A stretch of 5,977 bases of DNA, taken from Chamaesiphon sp. GTDB lineage: Bacteria > Cyanobacteriota > Cyanobacteriia > Cyanobacteriales > Chamaesiphonaceae. The notes beneath the pieces were generated by a model, which saw nothing but the letters and a program-made list of their open reading frames with translations, was not told where the DNA came from and did no database searches. Shown piece by piece: positions 1-4,504 of the stretch. Numbering within the stretch: position 1 is the first letter of the stretch; every line of letters starts with the position of its first letter. A program made the position numbers and the translations under genes. The stretch spans positions 1-5,977 of the forward strand of contig JAJAZF010000374.1 of the NCBI GenBank assembly GCA_026785875.1, in the 5' to 3' direction.

Positions 1-42
1 ACGGGAATTAGTGATGCTTACACCGTGACGCTGACTAATTAA
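1..42 (+). CDS. 3' end of a gene entering from the left (C-terminus only)
   Basis: Frame 1 is open from the first base and ends at TAA (40-42), giving the last 13 residues TGISDAYTVTLTN. The alternating polar and beta-branched residues look like a final beta strand of an exported or surface protein, but this is too short to name a family. A run of 13 sense codons is expected by chance fairly often, so the support is the plausible composition and the start of a repeat-rich intergenic region directly after the stop. No terminator with a T-tract follows; the nearest hairpin is at 87-146. Confidence 0.4.
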   Translation, partial: TGISDAYTVTLTN

Positions 43-86
43 AAGTTGAAAGTTTAGATCGATCTTCGGAACGTGGATTGAATAAC

Positions 87-146
87 TCACACCTCTGTCG
101 CTATTCGGGGCAATTTATGAATTGTCCAGAATAGCATCAGGTGTGA
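87..146. repeat. Nested long hairpin (three stacked stems)
   Basis: Three inverted repeats are nested on one centre. The outer arms are TCACACCT (87-94) and AGGTGTGA (139-146). The middle arms are GCTATTC (100-106) and GAATAGC (129-135). The inner arms are GGGCAATT (108-115) and AATTGTCC (120-127, one G-T pair), closed by the loop TATG (116-119). Only a 5/3 internal loop and one mismatch interrupt 23 base pairs. No T-run follows on either strand, so it is not a standard intrinsic terminator. It could be a small palindromic mobile repeat or a structured 3' end of the upstream transcript. Confidence 0.75.
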
Positions 147-205
147 AGGCACATCTGGATCTTATGGTTAGCAATGCCCCCTCATCCTCACTCGGAAGCT
201 TTGTA

Positions 206-275
206 TCCTGCCCTCACCTCTGGCTCTGGCTCACCTCTCCCAAGCTTGGGAGAGGTGTTGGGGGTGAGGGCAGGA
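206..275. repeat. Inverted repeat enclosing a 26-bp perfect palindrome
   Basis: The outer arms TCCTGCCCTCACC (206-218) and GGTGAGGGCAGGA (263-275) match over 13 bp. Inside, 232-257 is a perfect 26-bp palindrome whose half-site is CACCTCTCCCAAG. The sequence type (CCCTCACC, then CTCTCCCAA, then TTGGGAGAGG, then GGTGAGGGC) resembles a dispersed palindromic repeat seen in intergenic DNA of many bacteria including cyanobacteria; that resemblance is from memory and not checked. The function is unknown. It is most likely a REP- or MITE-like element. Confidence 0.75.
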
Positions 276-337
276 GGATTAGTGGGTATTCTCACATCTT
301 GCACCAATGCGTAGATACTATTGCTGCGATAACCCAT

Positions 338-445
338 GGGTACCCACAAGGGGCACCCCTACAGATAACTTGTAGGGGTGCCCCTGTCTTGTCGTTTTTT
401 TATGCGGGGGGAACCCCCGCATAAAAACGCCGCTTGTGGGTACCC
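338..445. repeat. Y-shaped palindromic element, outer stem plus two hairpins
   Basis: The outer arms GGGTACCCACAAG (338-350) and CTTGTGGGTACCC (433-445) are perfect 13-bp inverted repeats. Hairpin 1 pairs GGGGCACCCCTACA (350-363) with TGTAGGGGTGCCCC (371-384) over 14 bp. Hairpin 2 pairs TTTTTATGCGGGGG (397-410) with CCCCCGCATAAAAA (414-427) over 14 bp with a GAA loop. In hairpin 2 the T-run precedes and the A-run follows the GC core, which is the reverse of an intrinsic terminator on both strands. The whole reads as a small, non-coding mobile repeat. Confidence 0.8.
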
Positions 446-457
446 TCATCTCTACTC

Positions 458-472
458 CCCCTTAATAAGGGG
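458..472. repeat. Short hairpin with flanking G-rich repeat remnant
   Basis: CCCCTT (458-463) pairs with AAGGGG (467-472) around AAT. The following GGCTGGGGTGGGG (475-487) recalls a common cyanobacterial intergenic repeat in which a CCCCTT/AAGGGG hairpin is followed by a G-rich tail. The family identification is from memory. Confidence 0.5.
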
Positions 473-550
473 AAGGCTGGGGTGGGGTTAAGATCTCCGC
501 AACAACTCAAACATCCTCTAAGTTAAGTTTATGTATCTTTTTATAGGTGC

Positions 551-580
551 TCGACACCGATCGGCTTGATAATGTAATAA
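551..580 (+). promoter_or_regulatory. Weak candidate psaE promoter
   Basis: TCGACA (551-556) and TAATAA (575-580) are 18 bp apart and loosely resemble a sigma-70 -35/-10 pair. It would start transcription near 587, leaving a leader of about 40 nt before psaE. The matches are poor, and other AT-rich stretches upstream (522-546) could serve as well. Confidence 0.2.
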
Positions 581-616
581 AGCTCAAAAGCCAAAGAAAT
601 TGAGCCAACTACTAAC

Positions 617-620
617 GAGG
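617..620 (+). promoter_or_regulatory. Ribosome binding site of psaE
   Basis: GAGG lies 8 nt before the ATG at 629. It supports this start, which also gives an N-terminus that aligns with the family from its first residues (MIERGSKV). Confidence 0.75.
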
Positions 621-628
621 ACAATCTC

Positions 629-1003
629 ATGATCGAACGTGGTTCTAAAGTTCGGATACTTCGAGCGGAATCTTACTGGTTTCAGGAAGAAGGCACTATC
701 GTCACTGTTGACAAGAGCGGAATTAAATATCCCGCGATCGTCCGGTTTGACAAAGTAAACTATGCAGGTGTCAATACCAATAACTTCGGATTGCACGAGC
801 TAAAAGAAACAGCCGCTGCACCCAAAAAACCTCAATCGACGGCATCATCCGGTGGTAAGCAGACGACGATCGAGCCAGCTACCCGCCGCACTGGGCAAGG
901 TGACATGAAAGCAGACGTTCGTCCAGGTGCTGGGGCTGAAGCACCAGCAGTAGATAGTACTACTGTTGAAGGTTCTCCTAACCAAGGAACAGAAGCTAGA
1001 TAG
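629..1003 (+). CDS. psaE: Photosystem I reaction centre subunit IV (PsaE) with long C-terminal tail
   Basis: PsaE is a small SH3-like peripheral subunit on the cytoplasmic (stromal) face of photosystem I. It helps dock ferredoxin and supports cyclic electron flow. Residues 1-60 are the family core: RGSKVRIL at 4-11, ESYW at 14-17, YPAIVRFDKVNY at 34-45 and VNTNNF at 48-53. Arg39 falls at the position of the conserved arginine known to affect ferredoxin reduction. The loop between the last two strands is the short form: compared with Synechocystis about seven residues are missing before VNTNNF, as I recall for Nostoc-type PsaE. The odd part is residues 61-124, a 64-residue tail rich in Ala, Pro, Thr, Gly and Gln that doubles the usual length of about 70 and looks disordered. 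Codon phase and the stop at 1001-1003 look intact, and a terminator follows at once, so the gene is probably transcribed alone. Confidence 0.96.
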   Translation: MIERGSKVRILRAESYWFQEEGTIVTVDKSGIKYPAIVRFDKVNYAGVNTNNFGLHELKETAAAPKKPQSTASSGGKQTTIEPATRRTGQGDMKADVRPGAGAEAPAVDSTTVEGSPNQGTEAR

Positions 1004-1025
1004 CAGCAGTTCAAATATTTTTATT

Positions 1026-1068
1026 AAAAATAGGCAGGGGTAATTATAAATTGCTCCTGTCTATTTTT
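1026..1068 (+). terminator. Intrinsic terminator of psaE, symmetric A/T stem
   Basis: AAAAATAGGCAGGGGTAA (1026-1043) pairs with 1051-1068, ending in CTGTCTATTTTT, over about 18 bp with three G-T pairs and a 7-nt loop. A GC-containing stem followed by TTTTT, 23 bases after the psaE stop, is a classic Rho-independent terminator. The A-run on the left arm would also give a T-run on the other strand, so it could act in both directions. Confidence 0.85.
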
Positions 1069-1138
1069 ATCGAAGCTCTATCTTTTGGTAGAGTTAGTAG
1101 TCTGTCTTTAGGATCTATGAGTTAGAAGTCGAGCTAGG

Positions 1139-1144
1139 TATAAT
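1139..1144 (+). promoter_or_regulatory. Candidate -10 element for the lipoprotein gene
   Basis: A consensus TATAAT sits 53 bases before the ATG at 1198, downstream of the psaE terminator. No good -35 hexamer lies at 16-18 bp upstream, so this may be a type 2 (activator-dependent) cyanobacterial promoter. Confidence 0.45.
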
Positions 1145-1197
1145 TCATAATGTACTGACTATGGATTCAGCAACTAAGGGCTGAATTAATCAAATTA

Positions 1198-1755
1198 ATG
1201 AAAACTACACTCCCGCGTTTTGACTTTAAATCGCTTTACAAAACAGTAGTAACTTTTTTGGCTGTTGCCTTGCTAGTTACAGTTACTGCCTGTGGTGGGT
1301 CAAATCAGACTGCCAAGAGCGAAAAAGTCGATTTAGATCCATCAGCGGGTAAGGTAACATTGTACAGACCCCTTACGCCGCCTCAAGGTGGGATGAATAA
1401 CTATAGTGATGTCGATCCTAGAGTAGATACCTCTAAAGCAGAGGCTAAAGTCGATCGCCTGATCGAGAAAACTGACGATCTAGTCAAAAAAGATACTAAT
1501 CCATTCAAAGAAATCGGTAAGCAACTCGACAAAAAAGGACTCCCAGAAAGAGCTGAGGATCTATCCAAAGATGTGACTCGATCGGCTAAAGAAACCGCCG
1601 ACGGAGTTGCCAAGGGTACTGAGAAAGGATTTGGAAATCTCAAAGAAAATACCAAATCATTTACAGAAGATATCAAGTCAGCAGTTGGCGATCTGAAACA
1701 GAAGGCACAACAGAAAACTGAAGATATCGAACGTAGTACTCGCAAGAACAGCTAA
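1198..1755 (+). CDS. Lysine-rich predicted lipoprotein with LEA-like helical C-terminus
   Basis: The 185-residue product starts with a basic segment, then a hydrophobic stretch (17-31) ending in a lipobox VTAC with Cys32 as the lipid-anchored residue, so the mature protein should be tethered to a membrane outside the cytoplasm. A central Pro/Gly-rich stretch around residues 55-75 (LTPPQGGMNNYSDVDPR) looks like the conserved core and recalls uncharacterised cyanobacterial lipoproteins; I cannot name the family with certainty. Residues 80-183 are charged and rich in Lys, Glu, Asp, Ala and Thr, with no Cys or Trp. In particular 117-180 shows the repeated amphipathic pattern of LEA-type or apolipophorin-like proteins. 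A stress or envelope-spacer role is an inference only. No clear Shine-Dalgarno precedes the ATG. The glycosyltransferase gene begins 26 bp after the stop, so the two may share a transcript. Confidence 0.85.
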   Translation: MKTTLPRFDFKSLYKTVVTFLAVALLVTVTACGGSNQTAKSEKVDLDPSAGKVTLYRPLTPPQGGMNNYSDVDPRVDTSKAEAKVDRLIEKTDDLVKKDTNPFKEIGKQLDKKGLPERAEDLSKDVTRSAKETADGVAKGTEKGFGNLKENTKSFTEDIKSAVGDLKQKAQQKTEDIERSTRKNS

Positions 1756-1781
1756 CCCATTGAATATGTTATTCAAACAAC

Positions 1782-2957
1782 ATGATTATTCAATCTGTTA
1801 GGAATAGAAGTCTCCACCAGCCTTTGATTTCTACCCCACCATTAAAGCAGTGTGAAGTTAGTGTTATCGTTCCTGTCAAGGATGAGGCGCAGACCTTAGC
1901 AGCAACTCTCGCAGCACTGGCTCATCAAACTTGCTTAAATGGTCAGCCTTTATCTCCACTGCGCTACGAGATAATTATCTTGGCAAATAATTGTACTGAC
2001 GAGTCGGCTCAGATCGCCCGTCAGTTTGCCAGAGCACATCCACTTTTAGCAATCCATGTTGCTGAGATTACTTTACCCCTCGATCGAGCGTACATTGGCT
2101 ATGTCCGCAAACTTTTGATGGATGAAGCGCACGGTCGCCTGATGAGTTTGGGACGCAGCCGAGGTATTATTGCTTCGACAGATGGTGATACCCAGGTTGC
2201 AGCTACGTGGATCGCGGCAACCATCGCGGAGATTGCGAGTGGGGTCGATGCTGTCGGTGGGCGGATTTTGACCGATCGACAGAGCCGTCATGCTCTCTCA
2301 CCACAGGCGAGGACTTTCTTCTTACAGGAGGTTGGCTATCGTTTTTTAGTGGCTGAGATGGAATGTTACATCGACCCCGATCCTTACGATCCTCTCCCTC
2401 GCCACTACCAGCACTATGGTGCTAGCCTAGCGGTTACAGCCGAGATGTACGCCAAAGCTGGTGGGATACCGCCAGTCCGCACCCCTGAGGATGAAGCGTT
2501 CTATCAATCTCTACTGCGAGTCAATGCGCGGTTCCGTCATAGTCTCCGCGTCCAGGTAACTACTTCTGCTAGAGCCTCGGGGCGTTCCCCTGTCGGTTTG
2601 GCAAATCAATTAACCAAATGGACGGAAATGTCTGCTGATTCAGCTCTGAAAGTGGAGCCAGCCGATGTGGTAATCTCGCGGTTTCGATCGCGCCGCAAGC
2701 TCCGCTCCCTCTGGCAAAAGGCATTACATGGCTATAGTCTCTCCTTGAAAGAGATCGAACTAGTAGCCTCCAAATTAGGTGTCTCTAATGATTGGTTGCT
2801 CGATGAGTTGTTACTCTCCCAAACATTTGGCAGACTGTTTGAGAAAGTCATCCACCATCAGCAAACAACTTATCCAATTCGTTGGCAGCTAATTGATGTT
2901 AAGACGGCGATTATGGAATTAAGACACTCTAGATCTTTAAGGATCGCACGGAGCTAA
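1782..2957 (+). CDS. Family 2 glycosyltransferase (GT-A fold), unknown acceptor
   Basis: The 391-residue protein has the hallmarks of GT2 enzymes, which transfer a sugar from a nucleotide sugar in the cytoplasm. The first nucleotide-binding strand is VSVIVPVKDEAQTL (26-39). The second strand is IIILANNCTDES (64-75). The metal-binding DxD is DGD (134-136) within ASTDGDTQVAATW, followed by DAVGGRI (156-162). The acceptor-side HYGASLAV (211-218) follows, and the probable catalytic base region is PEDEAFYQSL (235-244). There is no transmembrane segment, so it is probably a soluble or peripheral enzyme. About 90 residues after position 300 lie beyond the catalytic domain and start with a basic run (RFRSRRKLRSLWQK). 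The ILANNCTDES style recalls GT2 proteins that sit beside PIG-L deacetylase and methyltransferase genes in other bacteria; neither gene is present here. No Shine-Dalgarno is visible at the start, and the ATG at 1766 is in another frame with an early stop. The substrate cannot be predicted. Confidence 0.9.
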   Translation: MIIQSVRNRSLHQPLISTPPLKQCEVSVIVPVKDEAQTLAATLAALAHQTCLNGQPLSPLRYEIIILANNCTDESAQIARQFARAHPLLAIHVAEITLPLDRAYIGYVRKLLMDEAHGRLMSLGRSRGIIASTDGDTQVAATWIAATIAEIASGVDAVGGRILTDRQSRHALSPQARTFFLQEVGYRFLVAEMECYIDPDPYDPLPRHYQHYGASLAVTAEMYAKAGGIPPVRTPEDEAFYQSLLRVNARFRHSLRVQVTTSARASGRSPVGLANQLTKWTEMSADSALKVEPADVVISRFRSRRKLRSLWQKALHGYSLSLKEIELVASKLGVSNDWLLDELLLSQTFGRLFEKVIHHQQTTYPIRWQLIDVKTAIMELRHSRSLRIARS

Positions 2958-3019
2958 ATCTCATTTACCCGCTAGAAATACCTACTCAATCCTTTGTTTC
3001 AATAATTAATAAATGAGGT
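2958..3019 (+). promoter_or_regulatory. Inverted repeat that could cover the downstream ribosome binding site
   Basis: ATCTCATTTA (2958-2967) pairs with TAAATGAGGT (3010-3019) over 10 bp with one G-U pair. The right arm contains the GAGG (3015-3018) that is the ribosome binding site of the small gene at 3024. In a read-through transcript from the glycosyltransferase gene the site would be paired. The loop is 42 nt, so the stem may be weak. Confidence 0.35.
3015..3018 (+). promoter_or_regulatory. Ribosome binding site of the 70-residue gene
   Basis: GAGG stands 5 nt before the ATG at 3024, a good spacing that fixes this start. It is one of only two clear Shine-Dalgarno sites in the window. 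Confidence 0.7.
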
Positions 3020-3023
3020 CACA

Positions 3024-3236
3024 ATGTTTCTTCAAAACAAAAGGTCTGAAACGCTAATCGAGATTAAAGATAAAGATCTGGAAATTCTATTTAATCCACT
3101 CAAAAAAGAGATTGAAGGTAGAATCCAAGAAGGTGAGGAAGAGCAAGATCCACAGCCTTTTGACAAGCAGAATCTAACGTTCGCATCTGGCGAGGATCTA
3201 CCCCGCTGCTGGATCGACCCGGACTACAGAACTTAG
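3024..3236 (+). CDS. Conserved-looking small acidic protein, 70 residues, function unknown
   Basis: The product is short, soluble and acidic, with no signal peptide or membrane segment. The order of features is a basic start (LQNKRSETLIEI, 3-14), a hydrophobic ILFNPLKKEIEGRI stretch (21-34), an acidic patch (EGEEEQDP, 36-43), and an end with SGEDLPRCW (55-63) and an Asp-Pro-Asp-Tyr tail. This layout recalls small cyanobacterial proteins that databases sometimes label acetyltransferase without good reason; it is far too short to be one. A good Shine-Dalgarno, coding-like composition and a terminator after it support a real gene. It lies 66 bp after the glycosyltransferase gene and may be read from the same transcript. 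The function is unknown. Confidence 0.75.
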   Translation: MFLQNKRSETLIEIKDKDLEILFNPLKKEIEGRIQEGEEEQDPQPFDKQNLTFASGEDLPRCWIDPDYRT

Positions 3237-3260
3237 ATTAATCGATCGAGCTTTAATCTA
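3234..3260. repeat. Inverted repeat overlapping the stop codon of the small gene
   Basis: TAGATTAA (3234-3241) and TTAATCTA (3253-3260) are perfect 8-bp arms around an 11-nt loop carrying CGATCG. The left arm begins with the TAG stop codon. AT-rich and without a T-tract, it is more likely an mRNA-end stabilising hairpin or chance than a terminator. Confidence 0.4.
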
Positions 3261-3280
3261 GTCTGTCCAAATACTAACAG

Positions 3281-3316
3281 TAAACCCAGTTGAATTTGTT
3301 TATTCCACTGGGTTTA
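3281..3316 (+). terminator. Terminator hairpin after the small gene
   Basis: TAAACCCAGT (3281-3290) and ACTGGGTTTA (3307-3316) are perfect 10-bp arms with a 16-nt loop. The stem ends in GGGTTT followed by the AT-rich AATATTAGATATTTATTT. The T-run is short, so termination may be moderate. It closes the rightward gene set before the convergent ctaB. Confidence 0.6.
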
Positions 3317-3361
3317 ATATTAGATATTTATTTACACAGCGGAGAATTTAGTCTCTAGGTA

Positions 3362-3471
3362 TAGCAGTGCAAAGACAGATTATGACAAGTTTTAGTCCGC
3401 GACTGCGGACTTTGAATCAGTAGCTACGACTTCAGTCGTTGTACTGTCATAACCTGAGCTTCGTACTGCTG
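3362..3471. repeat. Y-shaped palindromic element between convergent genes
   Basis: The outer arms AGCAGTGC (3363-3370) and GTACTGCT (3463-3470) pair with one G-T, with a further G-T possible at 3362/3471. CAG (3376-3378) and CTG (3454-3456) continue the stem after a small internal loop, and TTATGACA (3380-3387) pairs with TGTCATAA (3445-3452) over 8 bp. Inside are two hairpins: AGTCCGC (3394-3400) with GCGGACT (3405-3411), loop GACT; and ACGAC (3426-3430) with GTCGT (3435-3439), loop TTCA. The GGACTTTG and CGACTTCAGTCG pieces resemble a dispersed cyanobacterial intergenic repeat, from memory. It contains no coding capacity. Confidence 0.75.
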
Positions 3472-3501
3472 TAACTCTCAACCCGAACTCACGTTAATTA
3501 A

Positions 3502-4446
3502 TTATTTCAACAACAGATCGATCGCCGCTTGAGTCTGCGGTAAACTATCAATCACGATCGACGTACACAGCAACATCATGTACAAGATTGAATATTTAAA
3601 CATTGATTTAGCTACAGTCTTATCAGTAGGAGCTTGTAACAACTTCCAAGCCTCATACACAAAGATCCCACCCAATCCTACTGCTGAGATCCCATAAACT
3701 ATTCCAGCTCCACCCAATGGATACATCAGTAACAGCGTAGTTGGAATCAGTAATAGGGTATAAATCCAAATTTGTTTAGCCGTAGCGGCTTCGCCCACAA
3801 CCACAGGTAACATTGGCACCCCGACTTTAGCATAGTCATCTTTTAGCATCAGTGATAATGCCCAAAAATGCGGTGGTGTCCAGATAAAGACGATCGCAAA
3901 TAATATCCAAGCTTCGATACTCAAATTATTATTTACCGCCGCCCAACCAACTAGCGCGGGTATTGCGCCAGCAGCTCCACCGATGACGATATTTTGCGGC
4001 GTATGGCGTTTGAGTAAATGGGTATAAATTCCCATGTAGAAAGCAATTCCCGCCATCGCTAATAAGGCAGCCAAAAGATTGGTAAAAACTAGCAAGATCG
4101 TAAAAGACAATCCCGCCAGAACTGCGGCAAAAATCCCCGCATGAACGGGTTTGACTCTACCTGAAGGAATGGGACGATTGCGAGTCCGTTCCATGGCATA
4201 ATCGATATCTCGATCGTAAATACAATTCATCGTTTGGGCTGAAGCTGCGGCAAGCATCCCACCAATTACTGTAACTAAAAATAAGACTGGATCGGTTGCT
4301 CCATCAGAAGCCATCCACATAGCTGCCGCAGTCGTAATCAAGAGTAAGGGAATAATTCTTGGCTTTGTGAGTTGGTAATAACTCTGAATAACTTGAAGGA
4401 AGTTTTGGTGTTTGGTATCGACGGATCGATCGAGAGTCTCTTGCAT
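3502..4446 (-). CDS. ctaB: Protoheme IX farnesyltransferase (heme O synthase)
   Basis: The enzyme attaches the farnesyl group of farnesyl diphosphate to the C2 vinyl of heme b, giving heme O, in the membrane. It belongs to the UbiA prenyltransferase superfamily (Cox10/CyoE/CtaB). The 314 residues match the usual length. Visible motifs are LTKPRII (26-32); the first aspartate motif NCIYDRDID (74-82), with the N-x3-D-x3-D pattern, leading into MERTRNRP (85-92); YTHLLKRHTPQNIVIGG (141-157) with AGAIPALVGW (159-168); and WTPPHFWALSLMLKDDY (189-205), whose DDY is the second aspartate motif. About nine hydrophobic helices can be counted. The start gives a 25-residue cytoplasmic lead before LTKPR; no Shine-Dalgarno is evident. 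It lies 58 bp downstream of ctaA on the same strand, consistent with one ctaA-ctaB transcript. Confidence 0.97.
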   Translation of the reverse strand: MQETLDRSVDTKHQNFLQVIQSYYQLTKPRIIPLLLITTAAAMWMASDGATDPVLFLVTVIGGMLAAASAQTMNCIYDRDIDYAMERTRNRPIPSGRVKPVHAGIFAAVLAGLSFTILLVFTNLLAALLAMAGIAFYMGIYTHLLKRHTPQNIVIGGAAGAIPALVGWAAVNNNLSIEAWILFAIVFIWTPPHFWALSLMLKDDYAKVGVPMLPVVVGEAATAKQIWIYTLLLIPTTLLLMYPLGGAGIVYGISAVGLGGIFVYEAWKLLQAPTDKTVAKSMFKYSILYMMLLCTSIVIDSLPQTQAAIDLLLK

Positions 4447-4504
4447 ATGTAGGGAGTAAGGATATTTAAACGCAGCGGCAGGAATAATCGGATCTTATCT
4501 AAGC

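Larger units (their letters stand above)
43..628. other. Gene-free, palindrome-dense intergenic region upstream of psaE
   Basis: No credible gene lies here. The one open frame of about 100 codons (122-424) runs straight through several inverted repeats, has no ribosome binding site and encodes an unnatural composition. About half of 87-472 is taken up by four separate palindromic elements listed individually below. The last 100 bases or so (about 500-628) are free of these repeats, AT-richer, and probably hold the psaE promoter and leader. Confidence 0.75.

Noticed and set aside
122..424. 100-codon plus-strand open frame
   Set aside because: It runs through several inverted repeats, lacks a ribosome binding site and has a composition set by the repeats.
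397..427. Intrinsic terminator at the GC-rich hairpin
   Set aside because: The T-run lies before and the A-run after the GC core, so neither strand ends the hairpin in a U-tract.
522..546. HLR1-like (RpaB) site upstream of psaE
   Set aside because: GTTAAGTT at 522 only loosely resembles the GTTACA half-site and no proper second half-site follows at the right spacing.
584..796. 70-codon minus-strand open frame opposite psaE
   Set aside because: It overlaps the well-supported psaE core and leader, has no ribosome binding site, and shows no recognisable motif.
832..1014. 60-codon minus-strand frame opposite the psaE tail
   Set aside because: It is a shadow frame. The plus-strand reading is continuous with the clear PsaE core, so the tail is coding in that frame.
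1401..1745. 114-codon minus-strand open frame opposite the lipoprotein gene
   Set aside because: It is the antisense shadow of a Lys/Glu/Asp-rich gene, giving a Ser/Leu/Phe-rich product with no start signal.
2073..2291. 72-codon minus-strand frame inside the glycosyltransferase
   Set aside because: It lies opposite the conserved DGD region; there is no start signal and no plausible product.
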